Source: a virus. Taken from it: 64,000 nt of DNA. Of this stretch, positions 31,006 to 39,901 are shown piece after piece. Below the pieces are notes generated by a model. That model was not told where the DNA came from. It did no database searches and worked only from the letters and a program-made list of their open reading frames with translations. Each line of letters starts with the position of its first letter. Within the stretch, counting starts at the first letter, position 1. The translations under genes were made by a program, and so were the position numbers. The stretch spans positions 1 through 64,000 of IMG/VR virus record IMGVR_UViG_3300046804_005798; one strand, written 5' to 3'.

Positions 31006-31248
31006 ATGGATAAAGAAAAGCTTAAGTTAATCATCAGAAACCTTGAGTCTCTTGTCGATTGTCTTAAATCAGAAGTATATTCTGATGTAGATGCATATAA
31101 ACCAGATCTTCAGTATGAAGAAGTAGCACCTTATATTGATGATTACGATGAGGTGTTCTATGATGATGAGAGTGATGAACTAGCAGATTTAATGAAAGTA
31201 AATCAAAAATACAAACTTACAAACGATGATGATGGAGATGGACTGTGA
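31006..31248 (+). CDS. Acidic small protein upstream of thyX
   Basis: 80 residues: helical N-terminus (KEKLKLIIRNLESLVDCLKSEV) then a strongly acidic, Tyr/Asp-rich part (YIDDYDEVFYDDESDE, NDDDGDG). Could mimic nucleic acid or bind a partner; no family recognised. Overlaps thyX by ATGA-type GTGA. Confidence 0.7.
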   Translation: MDKEKLKLIIRNLESLVDCLKSEVYSDVDAYKPDLQYEEVAPYIDDYDEVFYDDESDELADLMKVNQKYKLTNDDDGDGL

Positions 31249-31997
31249 AACCTATTAAAGCAAAAGACCTTCTTGAACTGGATAAAAATCTTGAAGTAGT
31301 AATGCTTCAATGTTATCCACTTCCAGAGCAAGTAATTTATCAAGCAGGAAAATGCGACTATTCAGAAACACCAATTCATAATCAAAAAATTCCTAAACCA
31401 AGTGAATGTGGAGAATGGGTTGTTGAACGTCTTTTAAGTAATGAGAAAGGACACTGGGGACCTCTAGAACACCCTTCAATTACTTTTTCTGTGTCTGGGT
31501 ACGTTCACAACGTTGCAATGCAAGCAAGGACCCATAGAGTAGGAGTTAGTTTTGATGTTCAATCTCAACGATATACTGGAAAAAGAGTCATTAAGGTTGC
31601 TAGTGGAGAACTAAAACCAAAAGATGTATTTTATGTCCGCCCTCCAGGATTTTATACTAATCGTTATGGTAAAAAATATGATTGGACAGAAGAAGATTAT
31701 GTGGATGAATTAAATTGGATTGTAGAAGGATGTAAGCGTTATGCAGTAAAATATGATAAAGGAATGTGTGAAGAACATATTCGTGATTATCTTGCTCAAG
31801 CAATTCGTCAAAACTTTGTAGTTTCTTTTAATCTTCGTTCAGTTCTGCATCTTTTAGATTTGAGAGCAAAAATGGATGCTCAGTTAGAAATTCAAGCACT
31901 TTGTGAGCAAATTGCACCTCATCTTGAAAAGTGGGCTCCACACGTTTGGAAGTATTATGAAGAGAAAAGATTACATCGTGCTCGTTTAAGTCCTTAA
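31245..31997 (+). CDS. thyX: FAD-dependent thymidylate synthase
   Basis: 250 residues; starts with GTG overlapping the previous stop. ThyX signature RTHRxxSFxxQSxRY spans residues 95-110. It methylates dUMP to dTMP using folate, FAD and NADPH, feeding phage DNA synthesis. Shares an early promoter with the gene at 31006. A GIY-YIG gene follows after a late promoter. Confidence 0.97.
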   Translation: MKPIKAKDLLELDKNLEVVMLQCYPLPEQVIYQAGKCDYSETPIHNQKIPKPSECGEWVVERLLSNEKGHWGPLEHPSITFSVSGYVHNVAMQARTHRVGVSFDVQSQRYTGKRVIKVASGELKPKDVFYVRPPGFYTNRYGKKYDWTEEDYVDELNWIVEGCKRYAVKYDKGMCEEHIRDYLAQAIRQNFVVSFNLRSVLHLLDLRAKMDAQLEIQALCEQIAPHLEKWAPHVWKYYEEKRLHRARLSP

Positions 31998-32033
31998 TAC
32001 TATAAATATTGGTAGAGTAAAACTATCGTATTA
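31995..32033 (+). promoter_or_regulatory. Late promoter in the bulge of a start-covering hairpin
   Basis: TAATAC (31995-32000) pairs with GTATTA (32028-32033, including A of the ATG), and GGTAG (32011-32015) with CTATC (32023-32027, one G-T). The ten bases bulged out on the 5' side are TATAAATATT, the late promoter. RNA starting near 32013 loses the outer stem. Confidence 0.65.
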
Positions 32034-32743
32034 TGGTTTCACATTACATTTATAAGATAACTAATACTCTAAATCAAAAAATTTATGTTGGAAAATCTAA
32101 AAATCCAAAAGTTAGATGGAGACAACATAAATCTCACTCTAAAAAAAGAAATACAAAATTATATTATGCTATGAGAAAATATGGTGTAGAAAATTTTACA
32201 TTTGAAATTTTAGAGGAGTGTTTGGAAAGTCAAGTAAATGAAAGAGAAACACACTATGTTTCTCTTTTGGAACCATATTATAATATGACTAATGGTGGTG
32301 ATGGTGGGGGATTTTTAAACAAAAAACATGGCGATAAGTGGAAAAGTGCAATTAAACAAAGTAATTCTAAAAAAGTTGCTTGTTATGACTTGGAAGGAAA
32401 TCTCATAAAAGTTTATGAAAGTTGTAGAGAAGCTTCTTATGATATTTTTGATAAAAACAGTAGAGGCATAGATGCTGTAACCAGAGGAGAATATCAAACT
32501 TATGGTGGATATCAATGGAAATCTTTTGATAAAAAACCAGATTTAAAAATTAAACCGTATAAAAGAACATCGCATAAAATTAGAAAAGTTGGAAAATATG
32601 ATTTGTCTAATAATCTAATACAAGTATATGATAGTATGTCTATTGCTGCTGAAAAAAATAATGCTTCAACTTCAAAAATAACTCTAGTATGTCAAGGAAA
32701 AAGAAAAACACACTCTGGACATATTTGGAAATATATTGTATAG
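32033..32743 (+). CDS. GIY-YIG homing endonuclease with two NUMOD1-type repeats
   Basis: 236 residues. YIYKITNTLNQKIYVGKS, RWRQHKS, ERETHYVSLLEPYYNMTNGGDGG form the nuclease core. Two repeats of the NUMOD1/IENR1 kind follow (KVACYDLEGNLIKVYESCREAS and KVGKYDLSNNLIQVYDSMSIAA, each ending in GGYQWK or GHIWKY). It sits between thyX and small conserved genes and is different in repeat type from the other GIY-YIG genes here. Confidence 0.93.
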   Translation: MVSHYIYKITNTLNQKIYVGKSKNPKVRWRQHKSHSKKRNTKLYYAMRKYGVENFTFEILEECLESQVNERETHYVSLLEPYYNMTNGGDGGGFLNKKHGDKWKSAIKQSNSKKVACYDLEGNLIKVYESCREASYDIFDKNSRGIDAVTRGEYQTYGGYQWKSFDKKPDLKIKPYKRTSHKIRKVGKYDLSNNLIQVYDSMSIAAEKNNASTSKITLVCQGKRKTHSGHIWKYIV

Positions 32744-32766
32744 TATCCTAAAAACTAACAAGTAAA

Positions 32767-32925
32767 ATGAAAACTTGGTGCTTAAAAGATCATTTAACCG
32801 GACATATTTTTAAAGTTATTCTTACTCAAGAAGAACTTGATAATTTTTTTCAAAAAAATCCAAATGTTAGTGAGTGTATTGAATGCATTGAATGTGAAGA
32901 TGCTCCATCACTAACACTTGAATAA
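32767..32925 (+). CDS. 52-residue Cys-containing protein
   Basis: MKTWCLKDHLTGHIFKVILTQEELDNFF...SECIECIECEDAPS. The CIECIEC cluster could bind metal. Unknown function; probably real because it fills the gap before a conserved gene. Confidence 0.6.
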   Translation: MKTWCLKDHLTGHIFKVILTQEELDNFFQKNPNVSECIECIECEDAPSLTLE

Positions 32926-32954
32926 ATATCCTTACATACTATGGAGGTGTAACA

Positions 32955-33203
32955 TTGGCAACATATCCAGTTTACAATAAAGTCACAGGCGAACAAAAAG
33001 AAGTTACGATGAGTGTTCATGATTGGGACCAGTGGAAAAAAGATAACGCAGAATGGGATAGAGATTGGAGTGATCCATCTACTTGTCCAAGTTCTGGGGA
33101 GTTAGGTGAAGTTTATGATAGACTGAAGAAATCTCATCCAGGATGGAATGATGTTCTACACCAAGCATCAAAGGCTCCTGGATCAAAAGTAAAACCAATC
33201 TAA
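32955..33203 (+). CDS. Small FmdB-like conserved protein, TTG start
   Basis: 82 residues starting at TTG 32955, chosen because GGAGGTG lies six bases upstream. YPVYNKVTGEQKEVTMSVHDWDQWKKDNAEWDRD resembles FmdB-type regulatory proteins but the zinc Cys pairs are missing. The same kind of protein sits next to phoH in other cyanophages. Role unknown. Confidence 0.75.
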   Translation: MATYPVYNKVTGEQKEVTMSVHDWDQWKKDNAEWDRDWSDPSTCPSSGELGEVYDRLKKSHPGWNDVLHQASKAPGSKVKPI

Positions 33204-33209
33204 TTTTAT

Positions 33210-33971
33210 ATGGCAAGAAGAAAGAGAACATCTGACCAACCAATCGGTGTTGGTATGACTACTAGACAGATGAAGCGTAAGAAACCAATTAGTTTTGATA
33301 TAATGAGGGAGGTTGAACCTCTCACAGAAAATCAAAAAAGATTATTTGAATCTTATGACCAGAACAAACATATCGTTGCTTATGGATGTGCTGGTACAGG
33401 TAAAACATTTATTACACTATATAATGCTTTACAAGATGTTCTTGATGAAAGAAGTCCTTACGAAAAAATTTATATCGTAAGGTCTCTTGTTGCTACTCGT
33501 GAAATTGGTTTCCTTCCTGGAGACCATGAGGATAAGTCTTCACTTTATCAGATTCCTTATAAGAACATGGTGAAGTATATGTTTGAGTTACCCGACGAAG
33601 CATCATTTGAAATGCTCTATGGAAATCTCAAAACACAAGGAACAATTAGTTTTTGGAGTACTTCTTTTATTAGGGGAACTACTCTGGACAAATCAATTAT
33701 TATTGTTGATGAAATGCAAAATCTTTCATTTCACGAATTAGATTCTATTATTACTAGGGTTGGTGAAGATAGTAAAATTATGTTTTGTGGAGATGCCACA
33801 CAAAGTGATTTAATTAAAACAAATGATAGAAATGGTATTATTGATTTCCTAAAAATCTTAAGAGTTATGCCATCTTTTGAACTAATTGAATTCGGTATTG
33901 AAGATGTATGTAGATCTGGTCTTGTTAAAGAATATCTAACTGCAAAATACGAATTGGGTTTAACTTTATAA
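33210..33971 (+). CDS. phoH: PhoH-like ATPase
   Basis: 253 residues. Walker A GCAGTGKT at about 59-66 and Walker B SIIIVDEMQN near 163, with MFCGDATQSD after it, are the PhoH P-loop pattern. phoH is a widespread cyanophage gene, in hosts linked to phosphate stress, but its activity in phages is not known. Likely cytoplasmic RNA or nucleotide metabolism. Confidence 0.96.
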   Translation: MARRKRTSDQPIGVGMTTRQMKRKKPISFDIMREVEPLTENQKRLFESYDQNKHIVAYGCAGTGKTFITLYNALQDVLDERSPYEKIYIVRSLVATREIGFLPGDHEDKSSLYQIPYKNMVKYMFELPDEASFEMLYGNLKTQGTISFWSTSFIRGTTLDKSIIIVDEMQNLSFHELDSIITRVGEDSKIMFCGDATQSDLIKTNDRNGIIDFLKILRVMPSFELIEFGIEDVCRSGLVKEYLTAKYELGLTL

Positions 33972-34035
33972 CTTAACACTGGACTAGTAATGGAAAACTC
34001 TGGCAAAAAATTACAAATCATAATAATAAACAAAA

Positions 34036-34716
34036 ATGACATTTATCCATCATAATTTTTTAGGTGATATAGAATTAGAAAAGAAAGAAACAAACGGCAT
34101 TCGATTGTACAATCTTCCTGATGGTCAATGGGTGCCTTCGATTACTTCTGTTACTTCTTTTTATAATCGAGATATCTTTGTTAAGTGGAGGAAAAGAGTA
34201 GGATTAGAAGAAGCAAATCGCATTACAAAAAAAGCAACGGCAAGAGGAACTGATTTTCACCAAGTCTCTCAAGATTATCTTGAAAACAAAGAACTAAACT
34301 GGGATGATTATCAACCTCTAACAAAGTTTATGTTTCATCACGCAAAACCTTATCTTGATAAGATAAATAATATTCATGCAATTGAAAGAACTCTTTATTC
34401 AGAATACTTAGGGCTTGCTGGACGAGTTGACTGTATTGCTGAATATGAAGGAGAGTTGGCAGTTATTGACTTTAAAACTTCGGAAAAAATAAAACCAGAA
34501 GAATGGATTGAAAATTATTTTGTTCAAGAAACATTTTATGCTGCTGCATACTATGAAATGACTGGACAAGTTGTTAAAAAACTTATTACACTAATGGTAA
34601 CTCCTGGTGGAGAAGTAAAAGTATTTGACAAAAGGAATAAAGGGGATTATATTAAGTTATTAGTTCGCTACATTAAAGAATTTGTACGTCACAATACTAG
34701 GCAAAATGGAGAATGA
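34036..34716 (+). CDS. RecB/MGME1-like PD-(D/E)XK exonuclease
   Basis: 226 residues. LAGRVDCIAEYEGELAVIDFKTSEK holds Asp, Asp and the Glu/Lys-type motif of PD-(D/E)XK nucleases; ARGTDFHQVSQDYLE and VQETFYAAAYYEM are the accessory helices of MGME1-like enzymes. It probably degrades or trims DNA during replication or host genome breakdown. Neighbours are replication genes. Confidence 0.88.
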   Translation: MTFIHHNFLGDIELEKKETNGIRLYNLPDGQWVPSITSVTSFYNRDIFVKWRKRVGLEEANRITKKATARGTDFHQVSQDYLENKELNWDDYQPLTKFMFHHAKPYLDKINNIHAIERTLYSEYLGLAGRVDCIAEYEGELAVIDFKTSEKIKPEEWIENYFVQETFYAAAYYEMTGQVVKKLITLMVTPGGEVKVFDKRNKGDYIKLLVRYIKEFVRHNTRQNGE

Positions 34717-34963
34717 ATTAGAAAAGGTACTGGAAAGTAAATTTTTTTGTCCATCAAGGTTCGCTCAAGAGATTGAGAATCTTGTTCAAATTAATGAGGA
34801 TATGAGTTACATTGATGCAATCATTCATTTCTGTGAATTGAATGGTATCGATGTTGAGTCGGTTCCTAAACTTATTTCCAAACCTCTTAAAGATAAAATT
34901 AAGTATGAAGCAATGGAACTTAATTTTCTTAAAAAAACTTCCCGAGCAAAATTAATTTTTTAA
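34706..34963 (+). CDS. 33: Late-transcription co-activator gp33
   Basis: 85 residues from ATG 34706, overlapping the upstream gene by 11 bases. CPSRFAQEIENLVQ...YIDAIIHFCELNGIDVESVPKLI and the C-terminal helix KYEAMELNFLKK match the gp33 family. gp33 links RNA polymerase to the sliding clamp at TATAAATA promoters, which are abundant here. Confidence 0.8.
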   Translation: MENELEKVLESKFFCPSRFAQEIENLVQINEDMSYIDAIIHFCELNGIDVESVPKLISKPLKDKIKYEAMELNFLKKTSRAKLIF

Positions 34964-34971
34964 TTTATTGA

Positions 34972-35568
34972 ATGATGCCCTTTGACTGTTATAAAACTTA
35001 CATTGCATTGAAGAATCACTTTACGAAGGATTCTTATGATTACTTGAAATATTCAGGGAAAACTAGAGCATCATTAGATTCTTTCTACAAGCGTCGGGAT
35101 CGTTTCTGGTTTGAAAAGGTATCCAGACAAAAAACAGATAAAGAAGTTGAAGAGTTTTTTGTTGCAAACTTTGTCTCCTGTAGTGATCCACAATCTTTAT
35201 GGATTGGTGAGATTATTAAAGAGGGTGAGTCAACATACAAGCAATGGCAGAAGCGTATTCAATCTCTTTCCTATACTTTTAAAGAAGAGATTAGAAATGT
35301 CTTCACCCCAAAAAACTTTAATAGTATGTTTTTGATTCAAACGGGACGACACCCTCAAGTTTTAAAAGAACATTTGCAAAGTCGTCTTTCTTTGGAGGCA
35401 ATGGTAATTCTGGATAGAATACTTGGATATAAGTCTCAGTTTGATAAAAAGTTAGATGATCCTGTTTGGAAACTAACTTCTATGCGTATGAGTAAGTATT
35501 CACCTTTCCTACATATTGATGTATTTCGTTATAAGAAAATTTTGAAAGAAGTAGTTTTAGGAGATTGA
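34972..35568 (+). CDS. 59: Helicase loader gp59
   Basis: 198 residues, all-helical. MMPFDCYKTYIALKNHF...YDYLKYSGKTRASLDSFYKRRDRFWFEKVSR is the gp59 signature. It loads the gp41 helicase on gp32-coated DNA. gp33 before it and gp32 two genes later keep the T4 module order. The next gene starts on the last base of its stop. Confidence 0.92.
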   Translation: MMPFDCYKTYIALKNHFTKDSYDYLKYSGKTRASLDSFYKRRDRFWFEKVSRQKTDKEVEEFFVANFVSCSDPQSLWIGEIIKEGESTYKQWQKRIQSLSYTFKEEIRNVFTPKNFNSMFLIQTGRHPQVLKEHLQSRLSLEAMVILDRILGYKSQFDKKLDDPVWKLTSMRMSKYSPFLHIDVFRYKKILKEVVLGD

Positions 35569-35912
35569 TGACTTTTTTTAATTCCGAAGTTGTCCGTGCA
35601 GAGATGACAGAAATTGCTGAACTTCAGGAAATAGTTTATCGAAATGTATTTGATTTTCCTAGTATGACCAAAGAGGAAAAGATGAATCATATTGATGTTC
35701 TTGAAAGACTTTTAGATAAACAAAAGATTCTTTATACTCGTATGAGTTTATCAGATGATCCTGAAGCAAAGAAAATGAAAGAAAGAATTTATGAATCTGC
35801 TTCTATCATGGGTCTTCCTTCTAACGTTGATATGAATATCGTCTTTAATAACATGTCAAAGATGCTTGAAGCAATGAAGGAAAGAATTGACAAAACAGGT
35901 TCAGACCTGTAG
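35568..35912 (+). CDS. DUF1825 family protein
   Basis: 114 residues from ATG 35568. FFNSEVVRAEMTEIAELQEIVY...LSDDPEAKKMKERI...TGSDL matches DUF1825, a family otherwise found in cyanobacteria. In cyanophages it lies between gp59 and gp32, suggesting a link to replication, but its function is unknown. Confidence 0.9.
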   Translation: MTFFNSEVVRAEMTEIAELQEIVYRNVFDFPSMTKEEKMNHIDVLERLLDKQKILYTRMSLSDDPEAKKMKERIYESASIMGLPSNVDMNIVFNNMSKMLEAMKERIDKTGSDL

Positions 35913-35960
35913 AATAACGAGGTATACAAAAGCCAAATCCTACTAATACGGAGAAATCTA

Positions 35961-36908
35961 ATGTCTTTCGAAAATCTCAAAAAACAATCTAAACTGGGTT
36001 CTCTCACTTCTAAATTGGTAAAAGAAGTTGAGAAGATGAGTACAACTTCTGGAGGTGCTGATGATCGTCTTTGGAAACCAGAAATGGATAAAACTGGTAA
36101 CGGTTTCGCAGTAATCCGTTTCCTTCCTGCCCCTGAGGGTGAAGAACTTCCCTGGGCAAAAATGTACTCCCATGCCTTCCAAGGTCCTGGTGGTTGGTAC
36201 ATTGAAAATTCTTTGACTACTATTGGTCAGAAAGATCCTCTTGGTGAACATAATCGTGAACTGTGGAATAGTGGTTCAGAAACAAATAAAGAAACTGTTC
36301 GTAAGCAGAAGCGTAAACTATCTTACTACAGCAATATCTACGTTGTAAAAGATCCTGCAAATCCTTCTAACGAAGGTAAAGTCTTCCTCTTCAAGTATGG
36401 TAAGAAGATCTTTGATAAGATTATGGAAGCAATGCAACCTGAGTTTGAAGATGAAACTCCCATCAATCCCTTTGACTTCTGGCAGGGTGCAAACTTCAAA
36501 CTCAAAATCGTAAAGAAAGATGGGTATTGGAACTATGACAAATCTGAATTTGGTTCTATTGAACCACTACTGGATGATGACGATGCTCTGGAAGCACTTT
36601 GGAAAAAAGAGTATTCTCTGACTGCTCTTACTGCTTCCGACCAATTCAAGTCTTATGAAGAACTTGAGCGTCGTATGAATATGGTTCTTGGTCTGAAGAA
36701 TGCTTCTCCTACTCGTTCTCGTGCAGTAGTCGAGCAAGAAGATGAACTTGAAGAGTTTGCACAAACTCCCACCGTTCAAGAGCGTGTAGTGGAAGAACTT
36801 GAACAGTCTTATGCTCGTTCTAAGTCTCCTTCACTTCCCAAGATTACTTCAGAGGATGAAGATGAGGATGATGCTCTTTCTTATTTTCAGCGTCTTGCTG
36901 AAGATTGA
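35961..36908 (+). CDS. 32: Single-stranded DNA-binding protein gp32
   Basis: 315 residues. N-terminal basic cooperativity segment (FENLKKQSKLGSLTSKL), core with GFAVIRFLPAP, KLSYYSNIYVVKDPANP and LFKYGKKIFDKI, and acidic C-terminal tail (EDEDEDDALSYFQ) that contacts gp59 and polymerase. The T4 zinc-binding Cys residues are absent, as in cyanophages. Translation starts after CGGAG. A terminator follows inside the opposing gene. Confidence 0.96.
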   Translation: MSFENLKKQSKLGSLTSKLVKEVEKMSTTSGGADDRLWKPEMDKTGNGFAVIRFLPAPEGEELPWAKMYSHAFQGPGGWYIENSLTTIGQKDPLGEHNRELWNSGSETNKETVRKQKRKLSYYSNIYVVKDPANPSNEGKVFLFKYGKKIFDKIMEAMQPEFEDETPINPFDFWQGANFKLKIVKKDGYWNYDKSEFGSIEPLLDDDDALEALWKKEYSLTALTASDQFKSYEELERRMNMVLGLKNASPTRSRAVVEQEDELEEFAQTPTVQERVVEELEQSYARSKSPSLPKITSEDEDEDDALSYFQRLAED

Positions 36909-37577
36909 TCATTCATAAAGTCTGATATTATCACCTTTCTTAAGGGTCTCGCTAACATATTGCGAAGACCCTTTTTTATATGCCATAATTTCTTTCATAT
37001 CATTTAATACAATATTCAGGTATGTTGGTTTCAGTATAAAAATGTTTCTTTTATCCTCTTCAAGTTTTTCTTCATATTCATAGTTTGTGACTGGAATTGC
37101 TATATTTGTTAGAGTTTCTGTTACATCAATATAGAAATCAAAATAAGAAATAGAATAATCTGATTGAACTTGTAGTCCTGCAGGAACAATTGTTACACCT
37201 TGACTATTTTTTATTTCTGGAGTTTCGTAGTGATGTATTCCATTATAAAGAGTGTTATAGTCGCCATATTTTTTGAGAAGGAACTCATCAAAATCATTTG
37301 CATTTAAAGGCCATTCTGTTTGAACATTGATAACATTGTTACAAATAAGAACTAACCAATCTAATGAAGAGTCTTGATATACCTTAAATGCAACATTATC
37401 GGGTCTATCATCTCCTTCAATTTTATATTTTGTAAAAAATGATAAGTTTTGGAAAATATCTTCTCTTAATTTTCCTCTTTTAAATAAATTCTTGACTCTA
37501 GCATAATCTCCTATCTGAGCATCTGGTATTCTGCTGACGTAATCTAAGTCTGGAACTTGGCGAAAATAACTTGGCAT
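36909..37577 (-). CDS. 53: Baseplate wedge protein gp53
   Basis: 222 residues. YFRQVPDLDY, NLFKRGKLREDIFQNLSFFTKYKIEGDDRPDNVAFKVY and LDWLVLICNNVINVQTEWPL are typical of gp53, which closes the wedge around the hub. Last gene of a minus-strand set (gp4, unknown, gp48, gp53). Its 3' end also encodes the gp32 terminator on the other strand. Confidence 0.93.
   Translation of the reverse strand: MPSYFRQVPDLDYVSRIPDAQIGDYARVKNLFKRGKLREDIFQNLSFFTKYKIEGDDRPDNVAFKVYQDSSLDWLVLICNNVINVQTEWPLNANDFDEFLLKKYGDYNTLYNGIHHYETPEIKNSQGVTIVPAGLQVQSDYSISYFDFYIDVTETLTNIAIPVTNYEYEEKLEEDKRNIFILKPTYLNIVLNDMKEIMAYKKGSSQYVSETLKKGDNIRLYE
36944..36977 (+). terminator. gp32 terminator within antisense gp53
   Basis: GGGTCTCGC pairs with GCGaAGACCC around an AT-rich loop, then TTTTTT on the plus strand. 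It lies in the last codons of the minus-strand gp53 gene. Confidence 0.85.
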
Positions 37578-37578
37578 T

Positions 37579-38955
37579 TTAGAAACCTATGCTATTGATT
37601 TTGTCTGGGGATTCGTTACCATATTCATCATCATATAGTGGAACGAGTTCTTGGAATTGTAGAGATAATTCATATGATGTCATAGATGGTTCTCCAGCAA
37701 AAGTCATATAATTTCCATCTGGAGTATAATTGACATTACATTGAGTTAAAGCACATTCTTTAAATTTATTTAAGTATGGGTGTTGTCTATTTTTTGATGT
37801 TATATATGATATTGCAAAGGTGTGTGGTGATTTCAAAAGATAAGATTTACTACTTCTCTTTACTGACATTGCTTGTTTAAAGAACCTTATAATCTTTCTC
37901 ACTTCTTTTGCTTCTGCTTCTTCTCTTGGAGATAATCTAAAGGTAAATGAAAATGTTCTTAGACTTGGACTATTAAACAATAACTCAAGGTTTGGGTTTA
38001 CTATTGCACCATATTGTCTTTGCATTATATTTGCAGTGCCAGTTGCAGCTTGAGTAAATTTTGAGGTAAAAATACTTTTTAAATCCCCTGTACTACCCTT
38101 TGCTTTATCGAGTTGATCTCCAGTCGCGGTTTCTGCTGCTGCTCCACCACCTGAAATAGCAGATTGTGCTATGTCAGCAAAAGCTTTTGATAGATCATCT
38201 AATGAATCTCCCTGCCAATCAACTCCGTTGGAATCTGATATTCCTCCTGGAATTGGTAGTACTACAGTTCCTAAAATTTCTCTTTTTCCAAGTTCTGGTA
38301 TACCACCACTACTGACCGACACTATTCTGTTTCCAGCTGCACTTTCTGCAGACTTAAGACCAGATGCAACATATTGCACTATACTAAATTTTATACAATC
38401 TTGTTCTTCTACTTGTAGAGTTATTGGATATTTTGCATTTCCATAACTTCCTTTACCATACCTTGTTCCATCAGCATAAGTTGCAGCTTCTTGCGATAAT
38501 TCTTCTCTTTGTGCATCTGTTGCTGCTTGTTCGGGATTTGTGTCTGGATTTGAAGGTTTTACGTTAGAATCGTTTCCTTTCGAAATTTGTTCTACTTGTT
38601 TTGGTGTTGCTCCTGCTTTTGTTGCAGTTTGACTTGCTGCAGATAAAGCTTGTTTGTTTAAAGCACCACCGGGTTGAAGGGATTTTAATTCACTTTCTGT
38701 AAGTCCACTGCTTGTTGATAATGCCTTTGGTGGTTTAGAACCCGGTTCCGACCAAGTTTTTCCACCATCAAAACTCTCACCATATGCTACAAATGATTTT
38801 CCACTTCTTGTGGTGACTTCTTTTTGTAAAGTGATTGATGATGCTTTAATATTTCCATCACTTACATTAGAATCAAGTTTTACATTGTATGTTTGTCCAT
38901 TTAACTTAAAAGGATTGCTAGTATCTCCCTTTGCTCCATCGGTATTATATGCCAT
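37579..38955 (-). CDS. 48: Tail tube cap / baseplate protein gp48
   Basis: 458 residues from ATG 38955 (an in-frame TTG at 38958 is less likely). The C-terminal half has the gp48 core: IVNPNLELLFNSPSLRTFSF, FRLSPREEAEAKEVRKIIRFFK, NVNYTPDGNYMTFAG, SYELSLQFQELVPLY. The N-terminal 180 residues are a Ser/Ala/Gln-rich cyanophage extension. Sits on the hub where the tube starts. One base separates it from gp53. Confidence 0.9.
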   Translation of the reverse strand: MAYNTDGAKGDTSNPFKLNGQTYNVKLDSNVSDGNIKASSITLQKEVTTRSGKSFVAYGESFDGGKTWSEPGSKPPKALSTSSGLTESELKSLQPGGALNKQALSAASQTATKAGATPKQVEQISKGNDSNVKPSNPDTNPEQAATDAQREELSQEAATYADGTRYGKGSYGNAKYPITLQVEEQDCIKFSIVQYVASGLKSAESAAGNRIVSVSSGGIPELGKREILGTVVLPIPGGISDSNGVDWQGDSLDDLSKAFADIAQSAISGGGAAAETATGDQLDKAKGSTGDLKSIFTSKFTQAATGTANIMQRQYGAIVNPNLELLFNSPSLRTFSFTFRLSPREEAEAKEVRKIIRFFKQAMSVKRSSKSYLLKSPHTFAISYITSKNRQHPYLNKFKECALTQCNVNYTPDGNYMTFAGEPSMTSYELSLQFQELVPLYDDEYGNESPDKINSIGF

Positions 38956-39028
38956 CAAACAACCTCCTCACTGAAGGAACCTATGAAGATGTGTTGTCCT
39001 AAGCAGATAGACATTTGGACCAAGTTTT

Positions 39029-39415
39029 TTATTTATTTAGACGGAATTTTGCATATGGGATGGAAAGCATCTCATCTAGTTCTTCATATTTTACAACGTG
39101 AAGTTTACCCATAATCTCTTCCCATGTATACTGTCTCCCCTCTCTCCAGTGAAAATTAATTGCTTTAAATCCCCATCTTTCTAATGAAGTACATGCAATC
39201 AGTGGATGTTGGTCATATTCAATATCGGGTGTTTTGGGGGTATAAACAAACGTATAAAATTTTCCTGGTTCTGGATATAAAACTTCTTGCTTCAATACAT
39301 CCATTATAATCATCATTAAATCTTCTGGATCATTTGTATTTGACTCGCCAATTCTTTTTTTGAGTTCTTTCATTCTAGGTGGAATGTTTGTATATTTTCC
39401 AAAACCATCTGCCAT
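39029..39415 (-). CDS. Conserved T4-like cyanophage protein of unknown function
   Basis: 128 residues. KFYTFVYTPKTPDIEYDQHPLIACTSLERWGFKAINFHWREGRQYTW is a distinct beta-rich block; T4 family name not recognised. Start overlaps the gp4 stop by one base and gp48 follows, so a virion-assembly role is likely. Confidence 0.75.
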   Translation of the reverse strand: MADGFGKYTNIPPRMKELKKRIGESNTNDPEDLMMIIMDVLKQEVLYPEPGKFYTFVYTPKTPDIEYDQHPLIACTSLERWGFKAINFHWREGRQYTWEEIMGKLHVVKYEELDEMLSIPYAKFRLNK

Positions 39416-39858
39416 TACTTGATACCTAATTCTTGTTCTGTTATTATACGAAATTCGATCATATTATCTTTACAGAATTCTTGTGCAGCACTCCACTTTG
39501 CTTGATTAGTTGCATAGGTATAAACTTCATGAAGATAAGACTTAGTTGTTCTTGATCTTGGTTGGGGTGCAACTGTCTCTTTTTTTGGTTTAATCTCAAT
39601 AATATACTTTTTAATTTCTCCAGATTGTTCTTTAACTTTAATAATAAAATCTGGAAAATAGTTTCTTATTTTTTGTTTAACCGGGTCATAGTATTTGATG
39701 CGAATTTCTTCACTACCCCATGAAATAATATTTTCATTCAGGTCACACCAGTAGCAAAATTTTCTTTCCCAACTACTTCTACATATAATCTTATTTGGAT
39801 CACCAATGTACTTTTGAGGATAAGATGGTTTGTAGATGCTTTTTATGCTTTCTGCCAT
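39415..39858 (-). CDS. 4: Head completion protein gp4
   Basis: 147 residues from ATG 39858 (MAESIKSIY); the longer frame to 39888 would begin at the expected start of late RNA. SYPQKYIGDPNKIICRSSWERKFCYWCDLNENIISWGSEEI, YFPDFIIKV and IEIKPKKET form the gp4 fold, similar to TnsA-type nucleases (Glu, Asp, Glu-x-Lys). It acts in head maturation after packaging. Confidence 0.92.
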   Translation of the reverse strand: MAESIKSIYKPSYPQKYIGDPNKIICRSSWERKFCYWCDLNENIISWGSEEIRIKYYDPVKQKIRNYFPDFIIKVKEQSGEIKKYIIEIKPKKETVAPQPRSRTTKSYLHEVYTYATNQAKWSAAQEFCKDNMIEFRIITEQELGIK

Positions 39859-39892
39859 TATCCTTACTACATAATATATAAAGGTCAAAAAG

Positions 39893-39900
39893 TATTTATA
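39893..39900 (-). promoter_or_regulatory. Minus-strand late promoter of the gp4-gp53 operon
   Basis: TATAAATA on the minus strand (plus TATTTATA); RNA start near 39887 fits the gp4 start at 39858. Confidence 0.65.
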
Positions 39901-39901
39901 A

